Part shown: piece by piece, positions 26,370 to 34,615 of the stretch
How the letters are laid out: each line of letters starts with the position of its first letter
Position numbering within the stretch: the first letter of the stretch is position 1
Source of the DNA: Elusimicrobia bacterium GWA2_66_18
Lineage (GTDB): Bacteria > Elusimicrobiota > Elusimicrobia > UBA1565 > UBA9628
Direction: 5' to 3'
Length of the DNA: 64,000 nt
Assembly: GCA_001799675.1 (NCBI GenBank)
Contig: MGTX01000014.1
Location: 25,290-89,289 of the forward strand
The notes under the pieces: generated by a model
Seen by the model: the letters and a program-made list of their open reading frames with translations, nothing else
Told to the model about the DNA's origin: nothing
Databases searched by the model: none
Position numbers and translations under genes: made by a program

Positions 26370-26399
26370 TTGTCCCCTCGGTCCGCGAAGGGGTAAGAT
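26370..26399 (+). promoter_or_regulatory. Promoter of the amgK-rapZ/murU operon, leaderless spacing
   Basis: TTGTCC (26370-26375), an 18-bp spacer and TAAGAT (26394-26399), followed after 6 nt by the GTG start at 26406. The predicted transcription start coincides with the start codon. Confidence 0.5.
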
Positions 26400-26405
26400 G
26401 TCGCC

Positions 26406-27830
26406 GTGTCCGATCCCTTGAAAAACCTTTTCCGAGCCCGCTTCGGCGCCGAGCCGGGCAACCCCGTCCCCGTGCGCGCCGACGGCTCCAACCGCAAGAT
26501 CTACCGCCTCTCGGGCGCGGGCGCGACCGCCATCGGGGTGCTCAACGAGGACGCCAAGGAGAACCGCGCCTTCATCGAATTTTCAAAACATTTCCGAAAG
26601 GAAATGCTTCCGGTCCCGGAAATCTACGGCGAGTCGCCTTCCGGCACGGCCTACCTCGAAGAGGACCTGGGCGACACCACCCTGTTCCAATTCCTCGGCA
26701 AGCGCCGGGGCCCCGCGGGATTTCCTGAAGACGTGGTCGCCGCCTACCGGGAAGTCGTGCGCTGGCTGCCGAAGATCCAGATCGCGGCGGGCAGGACCCT
26801 CGACTATCGCTGGTCCTACCCGCGCCAGGGCTTCGACAAGCAGTCCATGCTCTGGGACCTCAACTATTTCAAGTACTACTTCCTGACGCTGGGCGGCATC
26901 CCCTTCCACGAGGAGCGTCTGGAGGAGGACTTCGCGGTCTTCACCGACCACCTGCTCGGCGCCGAGCGGGACTTCTTCCTCTACCGCGACTTCCAGTCGC
27001 GCAACGTCATGCTCAAGGACGGCAAGCCCTACTTCATCGACTACCAGGGCGGACGGCGCGGCGCGCTCCAGTACGACGTCGCTTCCCTCCTTTATGACGC
27101 GAAGGCGGACGTGCCCTTCGACCTGCGCGACGAGCTCTTGGCCCTCTACATCCGCGAGGCCGGCAAGCACGCGACGGTGGATCGCGCCGAGTTCCTGAAG
27201 TTCTTCCCCGGCTTCGCGCTCATCCGCATCATGCAGGCCATGGGCGCCTACGGCCTGCGCGGCTTCCACGAGAAGAAGCCCCTCTTCCTCCAAAGCATCC
27301 CCTACGCCATCCGGAACATCGAGCATATCCTCCTGACCTCGAATCTGCCCGTCGAGGCGCCGGAGCTGATGGGGGTCTTCAAGCGCCTGGTGGGTTCCTC
27401 GGCCTTGCGGCAGTTCGGGGCGGCCAAGCTGCGGCTCACCGTCCGGATCCAGAGCTTCTCCTACAAGCACGGCATGCCCCGCGACGACCGCGGCCATGGC
27501 GGCGGCTATGTCCTCGACTGCCGCTGCCTCCCCAACCCGGGCCGCCTCATCGAGTTCAAGTCTTCCAGCGGCCTCGACGCGGACGTCGTCGCCTTCCTGT
27601 CCAAGGAGGAGATGGTGGACCGTTGGGCGCGCTCGGCTTTCTCCCTCGTGGATCAGGCCGTGGAGGACTACGGAAGCCGAAACTTCACCGACCTCTTCGT
27701 TGCCTTCGGCTGCACCGCGGGCCAGCACCGCTCGGTGTACCTGGCCGAGCGCCTGGCCAATCACCTGCGCGACCAGGGGGTCCACGTCGTCGTGACGCAT
27801 CGTGAAAAGAAGAATTGGCCCGCGCAATGA
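26406..27830 (+). CDS. Fusion of AmgK-like anomeric sugar kinase and RapZ C-terminal domain
   Basis: A 474-aa two-domain protein. Residues about 1-330 are an aminoglycoside-phosphotransferase-fold kinase with LYRDFQSRNVML (catalytic loop) and YFIDYQGG (metal loop), like AmgK, which phosphorylates MurNAc/GlcNAc at C1. Residues about 345-470 match the C-terminal domain of RapZ/YvcJ: SFSYKHGMP, VLDCRCLPNPGR, FGCTAGQHRSVYLAERLA and a final THRE. The RapZ N-terminal P-loop kinase is absent. The downstream overlapped gene is a MurU-like uridylyltransferase, so the kinase role in peptidoglycan recycling is well supported. The GTG start at 26406 lies 6 nt after a -10 box. Confidence 0.85.
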   Translation: MSDPLKNLFRARFGAEPGNPVPVRADGSNRKIYRLSGAGATAIGVLNEDAKENRAFIEFSKHFRKEMLPVPEIYGESPSGTAYLEEDLGDTTLFQFLGKRRGPAGFPEDVVAAYREVVRWLPKIQIAAGRTLDYRWSYPRQGFDKQSMLWDLNYFKYYFLTLGGIPFHEERLEEDFAVFTDHLLGAERDFFLYRDFQSRNVMLKDGKPYFIDYQGGRRGALQYDVASLLYDAKADVPFDLRDELLALYIREAGKHATVDRAEFLKFFPGFALIRIMQAMGAYGLRGFHEKKPLFLQSIPYAIRNIEHILLTSNLPVEAPELMGVFKRLVGSSALRQFGAAKLRLTVRIQSFSYKHGMPRDDRGHGGGYVLDCRCLPNPGRLIEFKSSSGLDADVVAFLSKEEMVDRWARSAFSLVDQAVEDYGSRNFTDLFVAFGCTAGQHRSVYLAERLANHLRDQGVHVVVTHREKKNWPAQ

Positions 27831-28561
27831 AGGCCCTGATCCTGGCGGCGGGCGCGGGTTCTCGTCTGGCGCCCCTCACGGACGAGACCGCGAAGGCCCT
27901 GATCCCCGTGGACGGCGTGCCCCTGCTGGAGCGCATCCTCCTGCGCCTGAAAGCGGCGGGCGCGGACTCCTTCGTGGTCAACGCCCATCACCATGCCCTG
28001 AAGGTCGCCGAGTTCTGCGCGGACCTCTCGCGGCGGCAGGGCGTCCCCGTCTCGGTCTCGCGGGAGGACGACCTCCTCCTCGACACCGGCGGCGCGCTGA
28101 AGAAGGCCTCCGCGCTCCTGCGCGGGCGCGAGCCCTTCTTCATCCACAACGCGGATATCCTCGCCGACATCGATCTTAAGGCTCTCTACGCCGCGCACGT
28201 GGAGAACGGCTCCCTCGTCACCCTGTCGGTGCGCGCGCGGGAGAGCGGCCGAGCCTATCTCTTCGACGCCAAGGGACGGTTCGTGGGGCACGACGACCGG
28301 AAGGCCGGCCGGACCGCCTGGGCCAAGGGCGCCGTCACGGGAGCTCAAAGGCTGCCCTTCGACGGGATCCACGTCGTCTCGCCGTCCCTCCTCGACCGGA
28401 TCACCGAGGGAGGCGTTTTTTCCATCACGAAGATCTACCTGCGCCTGGCCGCGGCCGACGCGGACATACGCGCCTTCCGCGCGGACCGCTGGGCCTGGCA
28501 TGACGTCGGCACGCCCGAGAAGCTCGCCGCGGCCGAACTCTGGGCTCGGCGAACCGTATGA
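27827..28561 (+). CDS. murU: N-acetylmuramate-1-phosphate uridylyltransferase-like (MurU-like)
   Basis: A 244-aa nucleotidyltransferase: ILAAGAGSRLAPLT at the N-terminus, KALIPVDGVPLLER with the conserved Lys-Pro loop, NADILADIDL as the metal motif, and a C-terminal WAWHDVGTPEKL that is typical of the MurU/HddC-like sugar-1-phosphate family. In the MurU pathway it converts MurNAc-1-phosphate to UDP-MurNAc, bypassing MurA/MurB. The ATG overlaps the kinase fusion stop (ATGA), tying the two steps together. A general sugar-1-phosphate nucleotidyltransferase cannot be excluded, but the pairing is the standard AmgK-MurU one. Confidence 0.82.
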   Translation: MKALILAAGAGSRLAPLTDETAKALIPVDGVPLLERILLRLKAAGADSFVVNAHHHALKVAEFCADLSRRQGVPVSVSREDDLLLDTGGALKKASALLRGREPFFIHNADILADIDLKALYAAHVENGSLVTLSVRARESGRAYLFDAKGRFVGHDDRKAGRTAWAKGAVTGAQRLPFDGIHVVSPSLLDRITEGGVFSITKIYLRLAAADADIRAFRADRWAWHDVGTPEKLAAAELWARRTV

Positions 28562-28608
28562 TGAGTGAAGCCGCCCGGCGCCGAAACGCCCGGGGGCCGG
28601 GAGAAACC

Positions 28609-28998
28609 ATGAAGACCACGCTCGCCGCCGCATTCCTCGTAGTCGCCGGATGGGCCGCCGCCGAGAGCCCCCAGCCCGCGGCGCCCGAGGCGAAGGCCGT
28701 CGCCGCCGACAGGCAGGCCATCCGAAAGGACTGGGAGGCGCAGAAGGCGCAGGTCCAGGACCTGCGGACCCAGGAGAAAGCCGCCATCGACGCGGTCAAG
28801 GCCGATGCGACGAAGTCCGCAGCCGACAAGAAGACCGCCATCACGGCGATCAGGGCCGACTTCAAGACGAAGAAAGAGGCCGTCCGAGCCGAGATGAAGT
28901 CCGACCGCGAGGCCAAGCGCGCCGACATCAAGGGCAAGCGCGAGAACATCCGTAAAGAGCGTCACGAACGCCGCGAGATCAGGCGCCAGGGCAATTGA
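28609..28998 (+). CDS. Small exported, highly charged helical protein
   Basis: A 129-aa protein with a signal peptide (MKTTLAAAFLVVAGWAAA, cut before ESP). The mature part consists almost entirely of Lys, Arg, Glu, Asp and Ala in heptad-like order, predicting a long coiled coil, and its last 40 residues become strongly basic (KRADIKGKRENIRKERHERR). There is no recognised domain. The start at 28609 is supported by GGGAG 5 nt upstream. It lies 47 nt after murU and its stop overlaps the next gene (TTGA). A periplasmic structural or RNA/DNA/anion-binding role is possible; none is shown. Confidence 0.7.
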   Translation: MKTTLAAAFLVVAGWAAAESPQPAAPEAKAVAADRQAIRKDWEAQKAQVQDLRTQEKAAIDAVKADATKSAADKKTAITAIRADFKTKKEAVRAEMKSDREAKRADIKGKRENIRKERHERREIRRQGN

Positions 28999-30248
28999 TC
29001 CGAGAGAAAAACGCGACGGCGCCGGACGACGACGAGTCCGACGCCGTCGCGCGGCCGCGCCCCGTGCTCAAGGGACGGCCCAAGACCCACGAGCTCCCCA
29101 TCCCCTGGGTGCGGCTGCGCTCGGCCGCCTCGGGCCACCAACTCTACAAGCGCATGCTCGGTTCGGTGGACCCCAGGGCCCGCCCCGGCGACCTGGTCGC
29201 GGTCTACGACCGCGCCGACGCGCCGTACGGCGTGGCCCTCTACAATCCGCGCAGCCTCATCGCCCTGAGGCTCCTCACCCGCGGCATCGGCGCTTTCGAC
29301 GCCGACGCCTTCTTCATGGACCGCATCGGCACGGCGGCGCAGTTTCGGCGCCAGGTCCTGGGCCTCGACGCCGTAAGCGACGCCTACCGCCTCGTCCACG
29401 ACAACGGCGACGGCCTGCCGGGCCTGGTCATCGACCGCTACGGCGACTGCGTGGCCCTGGAATTCTACTCGCTGGGCATGTACAAGCAGGCCGCGCGCAT
29501 CGAGCGGGCCGTCAAGGCGCTCTACCCCAACGCCCGCTTCTTCCATCGCGCGTCCCCCCATACCCAGAGCATGGAAGGCTTCGACCTCAAGCCCAACATG
29601 GGCACGGGCACGCGGGTCAAAGAGAACGGGGTGACTTTTCTCGTCGACCCTTCCAGCGGCTACAAGACCGGCTTCTTCACCGACCAGCGCGACAATCGCA
29701 TGGCCATCGTCCCCTTCGCCAAGGGCAGGAAGGTCCTGGACGTGTGCTCCTACACCGGCGGCTTCGGCCTTTACGCCAAGAAGCTGGGCGGCGCCGAGGA
29801 AGTCACGGCCGTCGAGCTCGATCCCGAGGCGGCGGAACTCCTCAAGAAGAACGCCAACGCCAACCAGGTCCGCATCGACGCGGTCTGCGCCGACGCCTTC
29901 CCCTATCTGCGCCAGGCGGGGCAGAACCAGCGCCGCTACGGCCTCGTCATCCTCGATCCCTACAAGCTCATCGCCAACCGGGAGGGCTACGCTTTGGGCC
30001 GGCAGAAGTACATCGACCTCAACCGCCTCGGCATGACGGTGCTCGAGCCCGGAGGGATACTCGTCACCTGCTCCTGTTCCGGCATGCTCGGCTGGGACGA
30101 GTTCCTCCAGTTCGTGCGCACCGCCGCAGGCTCCGCCGGCCGCCGCGTGCAGATCTTCCGCAAGAGCGGCGCCGGCGCCGACCACCCCTTCGCCGCCGAC
30201 CACCCCGAGGGCGAGTACCTCAAAATCCTCTGGTGCCGCGTCCTCTGA
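28995..30248 (+). CDS. rlmI: Class I rRNA large-subunit methyltransferase RlmI-like
   Basis: A 417-aa protein: a PUA-type N-terminal region, then an SAM-dependent domain with FFTDQRDNR, the SAM-binding VLDVCSYTGGFGLYAKKLG, and TCSCSGML containing the catalytic cysteine of the m5C methyltransferase family (23S rRNA C1962 in E. coli). Motif IV reads ILDPYKL; the usual family form is DPP. The TTG start overlaps the stop of the preceding gene (TTGA) and adds an acidic N-terminal tail of about 40 residues before the PUA-like part. The function is well supported at family level. Confidence 0.85.
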   Translation: MIREKNATAPDDDESDAVARPRPVLKGRPKTHELPIPWVRLRSAASGHQLYKRMLGSVDPRARPGDLVAVYDRADAPYGVALYNPRSLIALRLLTRGIGAFDADAFFMDRIGTAAQFRRQVLGLDAVSDAYRLVHDNGDGLPGLVIDRYGDCVALEFYSLGMYKQAARIERAVKALYPNARFFHRASPHTQSMEGFDLKPNMGTGTRVKENGVTFLVDPSSGYKTGFFTDQRDNRMAIVPFAKGRKVLDVCSYTGGFGLYAKKLGGAEEVTAVELDPEAAELLKKNANANQVRIDAVCADAFPYLRQAGQNQRRYGLVILDPYKLIANREGYALGRQKYIDLNRLGMTVLEPGGILVTCSCSGMLGWDEFLQFVRTAAGSAGRRVQIFRKSGAGADHPFAADHPEGEYLKILWCRVL

Positions 30249-30252
30249 GACG

Positions 30253-31101
30253 ATGATCCTCGTCGCCGGCGCGACCGGCAAGGTCGGCCGAGAACTGGTC
30301 ATGGAGCTCAAGATCCGCCGGGCCGCGTTCAAGGTCCTGGTCCGAGACCCCGCCAAAGCGAACGCGCTCCTCGGCCCGGTGGACTGCGCCCACGGCGACT
30401 TCAACGCGCCGCATGCTCTGGATAAGCTATTGGCCGGCGTGGAGGCCGCCTTCCTTCTCACGCCCGCGGATCCGCGCATGGGCGCATGGCAGACCGCCTT
30501 CGCGCGCGCGGCCAAGAAGGCGGGCGTCAAGCGCCTCGTCAAGGTTTCCGTCCTGGGCGCCGCCCCGGAATCGGCCATGGCTCTGGGCCGCTGGCACGGC
30601 GAGATCGAAGAGGAGATCAAGAGACTCGACATCCCCTTCGTCATGCTCCAGCCGGCCTATTTCTACCAGAACCTGCTCGGACTGGCTCCCCTCATCCTGC
30701 GCGGCGTGCTCCCCGGGCCGATGGGGACCGCGCGCTTCGCCATGGTGGACGCGCGCGACGTCGCGGCCGCGGCCGCCGAGGTCCTCACCAAGCCCGATCA
30801 TGACGGCAAGACCTATGTCCTCACCGGCCCGGCCGCGCTCTCCTATGCCGAAGCCGCCGCGACCTTGTCGAAGGCGCTGGGCAGACCGGTGGCTTACTCG
30901 GACACGCCCCCCGCGGCCGCGCGCGAGCACATGATCACGGGCGGTTATCCTGAGTGGCGGGCGGATGCGCTCCTCGAGTTGGCCGCGGCCTTGCGCTCCG
31001 GCAAGGCCGATCTCGATACCGACGCGGTGAAGACCCTGACTGGACGCGCGCCCATCGCCTTCGAGTCCTTCGTGCGATCCTACAAATCCTCGTTCGGCTA
31101 A
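30253..31101 (+). CDS. NmrA-like NAD(P)-binding protein
   Basis: A 282-aa atypical short-chain dehydrogenase. The N-terminal ILVAGATGKVGRELV is the GxxGxxG dinucleotide motif, followed by VLVRDPAKA, which favours NADP. FVMLQPAYFYQNLLG and a YVLTGPAALSYAEAA segment match the NmrA/azoreductase-like (QorB-like) subfamily. These act as redox sensors or as quinone/azo reductases. The typical YxxxK catalytic pair is not seen. It starts 4 nt after the rlmI-like stop, so it is part of the same operon. Confidence 0.85.
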   Translation: MILVAGATGKVGRELVMELKIRRAAFKVLVRDPAKANALLGPVDCAHGDFNAPHALDKLLAGVEAAFLLTPADPRMGAWQTAFARAAKKAGVKRLVKVSVLGAAPESAMALGRWHGEIEEEIKRLDIPFVMLQPAYFYQNLLGLAPLILRGVLPGPMGTARFAMVDARDVAAAAAEVLTKPDHDGKTYVLTGPAALSYAEAAATLSKALGRPVAYSDTPPAAAREHMITGGYPEWRADALLELAAALRSGKADLDTDAVKTLTGRAPIAFESFVRSYKSSFG

Positions 31102-31103
31102 GG

Positions 31104-31109
31104 TATGCT
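31104..31109 (+). promoter_or_regulatory. -10 element (TATGCT), leaderless spacing
   Basis: TATGCT ends 7 nt before the ATG at 31117. No ribosome site lies between them. It may add an internal start of transcription within the plus-strand operon. Confidence 0.45.
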
Positions 31110-31116
31110 TATTGTG

Positions 31117-31773
31117 ATGATGAAAGCCATGAAGGACTTCCGAGCCGCCGCGCTCGTCGTGCTCTTGGTACTGACCGCCTGCGCCACTTGGCGCTGGTCA
31201 GGCTCCCCTCCCCGAGACGAGCGGACCGCGAATGCTCCATTGGCCGCTCGAAGCGCCGGTGGAGAGCTCCACCCGCGCCCCGTGGAGGCGCCGCCGGAGA
31301 TCGAACTGCGCCTGTCCACCGCGCCCGCCGCGGTCAAGCCGCAGGTGGTCGTTGCCCCCACGCCCCCCGAGAAGCTCAAGACCGCCGTTTATCCCGCCGA
31401 CCTCGGTCCCGAGACCGTGGACGTCTCGGGTTATCCTCCTCGAATACGCGCCGACTACCAGGTCTATGCGCGCGTCTGCGCCAAATGCCACACTTTGGCC
31501 CGCGCGAACTACTCGCAGCACGTCGAACGCGCCTGGTGGAGGCTCTACATCACGAGGATGCGCGCGCGAGCCGCTTGGAAGGGCTCTCGCCTGTCCCGCG
31601 ACGAAGTTCGCGCCATCCTCAACTTCCTCAGTCACGACTCGCGCGCGCGCAAACGGGAGCGCCGAAAGGAGTTCGAGAAGACCACCGCGGAACTGGAGCG
31701 CCGCTTCGACGCGGAGATGGCCCTGCGCCTGCAGCGCCTGCAGAAAGGACGCCCCGTCCTCGACGGACGCTGA
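31117..31773 (+). CDS. Monoheme cytochrome c-type lipoprotein
   Basis: A 218-aa lipoprotein: a hydrophobic Leu/Val signal ending in the lipobox LTAC, then a Pro-rich linker of about 80 residues, then a small domain with one haem motif CAKCH (about residue 122). The C-terminus is a basic and acidic helical tail (RARKRERRKEFEKTTAELERR). The haem domain is too short to resemble a full cytochrome c class I; a distal Met ligand may be one of those after the haem motif. The ATG at 31117 was picked from several clustered ATG codons because of the spacing to the -10 box. It could be an electron-shuttling partner for an unidentified periplasmic enzyme. Confidence 0.7.
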   Translation: MMKAMKDFRAAALVVLLVLTACATWRWSGSPPRDERTANAPLAARSAGGELHPRPVEAPPEIELRLSTAPAAVKPQVVVAPTPPEKLKTAVYPADLGPETVDVSGYPPRIRADYQVYARVCAKCHTLARANYSQHVERAWWRLYITRMRARAAWKGSRLSRDEVRAILNFLSHDSRARKRERRKEFEKTTAELERRFDAEMALRLQRLQKGRPVLDGR

Positions 31774-31780
31774 GGCCCTG

Positions 31781-32545
31781 ATGGAGGCGGTCGCGCATTT
31801 CCTTCGCGCCCGACTCGAGCAAGCCTGGCGCCTCCTATCCGGGCCCGGCGCCCCGGACGACAAGGCCGTCCACCTCGCGCGCAAGCGCCTGAAGGACGCC
31901 CGCGCGGCCCTGCGCCTCCTGCGCCCGGTCCTGGGCGAGGCATGCTCGGCGCGCGAGGAAGCGGCCCTGCGCCGCGCCGCCCGGAGACTCTCGGCGTTGC
32001 GCGACGCGCGCGTCGTCGCGGACCTCCTCGCTCGCATGCGCGTCCCGGGACGCCCCGCGCTCCGGCCTCCGCCTTCGCCTCTCCAAAATCCGCGGCGCTC
32101 CGGCGCCGAAATCGCGGCCTGCCGCCGCCGGCTGGCCTGCGCCCTCCATCGCGAACTCGCTCCCAAAGAGGCCCGGGAAGGGCTGAAGCACAGCTACCGC
32201 CAGGCGCGCCGGCGCCTGCGCGCGGCACGGCGCTCGGCAACGGGCGCGGACCGTCACGCCCTGCGCAAGAGCGTCAGGCGCCTGCGCGCCCAATTACGCC
32301 TGCTCCAGCCTGACTCGAAGCTGACCCGGGGGCTGGGCCACCTGGCGCGCCTGCTGGGCGGCGAGAGAGACTTGTCACTCCTTCTGCGCTCCCTATCCCG
32401 ACGGCAAACGCAGCCGTTATGGGTGAGCGACGCGGCGGCGCGCGCGCAGCTCCGCCGGGCCCTGCTTGCGCGGCGCGCCCTCGCGCAGGCCCGCCTCCTG
32501 CTGGCGGCTTCCACGCGCGACTTCGTCCGGGACCTGGGCCTCTGA
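31781..32545 (+). CDS. CHAD domain protein
   Basis: A 254-aa, Arg-rich all-helical protein. The repeated pattern VHLARKRLKDARAALRLLRP and the later HALRKSVRRLRAQLRLLQP is the conserved-histidine alpha-helical (CHAD) motif, in two copies, with the conserved basic face that binds polyphosphate. CHAD proteins associate with polyphosphate granules or with VTC/thTPase-like domains; no CYTH domain is fused here. The start at 31781 (7 nt after the cytochrome stop) was chosen because the longer frame overlaps that gene. Extreme Arg and Ala content is normal for the family. Confidence 0.82.
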   Translation: MEAVAHFLRARLEQAWRLLSGPGAPDDKAVHLARKRLKDARAALRLLRPVLGEACSAREEAALRRAARRLSALRDARVVADLLARMRVPGRPALRPPPSPLQNPRRSGAEIAACRRRLACALHRELAPKEAREGLKHSYRQARRRLRAARRSATGADRHALRKSVRRLRAQLRLLQPDSKLTRGLGHLARLLGGERDLSLLLRSLSRRQTQPLWVSDAAARAQLRRALLARRALAQARLLLAASTRDFVRDLGL

Positions 32546-32563
32546 AGGTCGGCGCCGCGATGC

Positions 32564-32569
32564 TATGAT
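32564..32569 (+). promoter_or_regulatory. -10 element (TATGAT) upstream of the CoA-disulfide reductase gene
   Basis: TATGAT ends 4 nt before one in-frame ATG (32574) and 10 nt before a second (32580). Either start would give an essentially leaderless transcript. No ribosome site is present. Confidence 0.5.
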
Positions 32570-32579
32570 ACGAATGGCC

Positions 32580-34256
32580 ATGACCACGCAAGCCAAGAAA
32601 CGGATCCTGATCGTGGGCGGGGTCGCGGGCGGAGCCTCCGCCGCGGCCCGCGCGCGACGGCTCTCTGAAGACGCGGACATCGTGCTTTTCGAACGCGGCC
32701 GCCATGTCTCGTTTGCCAACTGCGGCATGCCCTATTATATCGGCGGCGCCATTCTGGACCGCGACCGCCTCCTCGTGCAGACCGCCGACGGCCTCAAGGC
32801 CCGCTACGGCATCGAGGTCCGAGTGCAGACCGAGGTCCTGCGCGTGGACCGCGCGCGCAAGCTCCTCGTTGTCCGCGGCCCCGACGGCGCTGAAAAGAGC
32901 GAAACCTACGACGCTCTCATCCTCTCCCCTGGAGCTCAGGCCATCAGACCGCCCCTGCCGGGAGGCGCGCATCCGCGCGTGTTCACCCTGCGCTCCCTGG
33001 CGGACATGGACGCCATCAAGACGGCGGTGGACGGGCTGAAGGGCTGCCGCGCGCTCATCATGGGAGGCGGCTACATCGGGCTCGAGATGGCCGAGGCCTT
33101 CCGCGCCCGCGGCCTGGAGGTGACCCTCGTCGAGTTGAGCGGCCAGGTCTTCGCCCCCGCCGACCCGGAGATGGTTGCGCCCGTCCACCGGCGCCTGCGC
33201 GACAACGGCGTGGACCTGCGCCTGGGCGTCTCCGTGACCTCGCTGTCGCAAGCCGACAACGGCCTGAAAGCGGCGCTCTCAACGGGAGACGAGCTGGACT
33301 GCGCCCTGGCGCTGCAGGCCATCGGCCTGCGTCCCGAAACGGCCCTGGCCCGCGAAGCGGGCTTGGCCCTCGGCCCGAGCGGCGGCATCGCGGTGGACGC
33401 GCATATGCGCACCAGCGACCCGTCCATCTACGCGGTGGGCGACGCGGTCGAAGTCTCCGAATTCGTCACGGGCAACAAAGCCCTCATCCCCCTGGCCGGC
33501 CCGGCCAGCCGCCAGGGCCGCATCGCCGCGGACAACGCGCTGGGCCGGGACTCCTCCTACAGGGGCACGCAGGGCACGGCCATCTGCAAGGTCTTCGACC
33601 TGGCCGTGGGCGTCACCGGCCTCAACGAGAAGACGCTCAAGCGCCTGGGCCGGGCCTACGAGAAGGTCCACATCCACCCCACGCATCATGCCGGCTACTA
33701 CCCGGGAGCCGCGCAGATGAGCCTCAAGATCCTCTTCGACCCGAAGGACGGACTCCTCCTCGGCGCGCAGGCCGTGGGGCTGGAAGGCGTGGACAAGAGG
33801 CTCGACGTGCTGGCCGTGGCCCTGCGCGCCAAGATGACCGTGCGCGACCTGAGGGACCTGGAACTCTGCTACGCGCCGCCCTACGGCTCGGCCAAGGATC
33901 CGGTCAACTGCGCGGGCTTCGCGGCGACCAACGCTTTGGAGGGCGACGTGCGGCTCTGGCACGCGGAGACTCTCCCCCCGCGGCCCGACCAGGTCCTCCT
34001 GGACGCGCGCACGGCGGGCGAGTTCGCGGCAGGGAGCATCCCCGGCGCTCTCAACGTCCCCGTAGACGACCTGCGCGCCCGGCTGGGGGATCTGCCCAAA
34101 GACCGGGAACTGCTGGTGTTCTGCCAGGTCGGCCTGCGCGGCTATCTCGCCTGCCTCATCCTGTCGCAGAACGGCTTCGTCTGCCGCAACCTCTCCGGCG
34201 GCTACCAGACCTACCAAGCCACGGTGTCCTCCCCGGCCGCCTCCGAACGGCGGTAG
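32580..34256 (+). CDS. CoA-disulfide reductase with C-terminal rhodanese domain
   Basis: A 558-aa two-domain flavoprotein. The N-terminal part is a pyridine-nucleotide-disulfide oxidoreductase: VGGVAGGASAAARARR (FAD), the single active-site Cys in FANCGMPYYIGG, MGGGYIGLEMAE (NAD(P)H) and YAVGDAVE. The C-terminal 95 residues are a rhodanese domain with the persulfide-carrying Cys in VFCQVGLRGY. This is the CoADR-Rhd architecture, which reduces CoA disulfides, per- or polysulfides, linking thiol homeostasis to sulfane sulfur. ATG 32574 is an equally possible start, adding two residues. It is monocistronic. Confidence 0.92.
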   Translation: MTTQAKKRILIVGGVAGGASAAARARRLSEDADIVLFERGRHVSFANCGMPYYIGGAILDRDRLLVQTADGLKARYGIEVRVQTEVLRVDRARKLLVVRGPDGAEKSETYDALILSPGAQAIRPPLPGGAHPRVFTLRSLADMDAIKTAVDGLKGCRALIMGGGYIGLEMAEAFRARGLEVTLVELSGQVFAPADPEMVAPVHRRLRDNGVDLRLGVSVTSLSQADNGLKAALSTGDELDCALALQAIGLRPETALAREAGLALGPSGGIAVDAHMRTSDPSIYAVGDAVEVSEFVTGNKALIPLAGPASRQGRIAADNALGRDSSYRGTQGTAICKVFDLAVGVTGLNEKTLKRLGRAYEKVHIHPTHHAGYYPGAAQMSLKILFDPKDGLLLGAQAVGLEGVDKRLDVLAVALRAKMTVRDLRDLELCYAPPYGSAKDPVNCAGFAATNALEGDVRLWHAETLPPRPDQVLLDARTAGEFAAGSIPGALNVPVDDLRARLGDLPKDRELLVFCQVGLRGYLACLILSQNGFVCRNLSGGYQTYQATVSSPAASERR

Positions 34257-34273
34257 ACCCCGGGACCGCGCCG

Positions 34274-34600
34274 TCAGGCGAAGATCGAACCGTCCCTCTC
34301 GGGACCTTCGGCGGTGACGATGGTCTCTCGCTCCTCGGACGATTTCCAGCGGCCCTGGCCGGCCCGCGCGCGCGCGACGATGCGCGCGCGGCCGGGCGAA
34401 GGCGCCCAATCGAACCAGAAGTGCCCGACCGAATCTCGGCAGTCGCTCCACGGACCGCCGTCGAAGCGGACCTGCGCCGAAGAGGCCCCCGCGGCCGAGA
34501 TGCGCAGGCAGTAATGGCCCGGCTTGACGATCTCGCCGCGCCGGGGATAGTCGATGCCGACTTCAAGCCCTCTCTTGCTAACGGCCTTTTTCTTTACCAT
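34274..34600 (-). CDS. Small conserved-type protein of unknown function
   Basis: A 108-aa protein. The core (YPRRGEIVKPGHYCLRI, then VRFDGGPWSDCR, then GHFWFDWAP) resembles an immunoglobulin-like or early-set beta-sandwich found in small bacterial proteins beside glycan enzymes; I cannot name the family securely. Two cysteines and several Trp lie on predicted strands. The N-terminus is lysine-rich (MVKKKAVSKR) with no signal peptide. It starts 15 nt after the response regulator stop. A TAAAAT 5 nt before its ATG could also give an independent leaderless transcript. Confidence 0.65.
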   Translation of the reverse strand: MVKKKAVSKRGLEVGIDYPRRGEIVKPGHYCLRISAAGASSAQVRFDGGPWSDCRDSVGHFWFDWAPSPGRARIVARARAGQGRWKSSEERETIVTAEGPERDGSIFA

Positions 34601-34615
34601 CGCTCATTTTAGCAT

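Noticed and set aside
26583-27827. 414-aa minus-strand ORF opposite the AmgK-RapZ fusion
   Set aside because: Antisense shadow; the plus-strand frame contains kinase and RapZ motifs in order.
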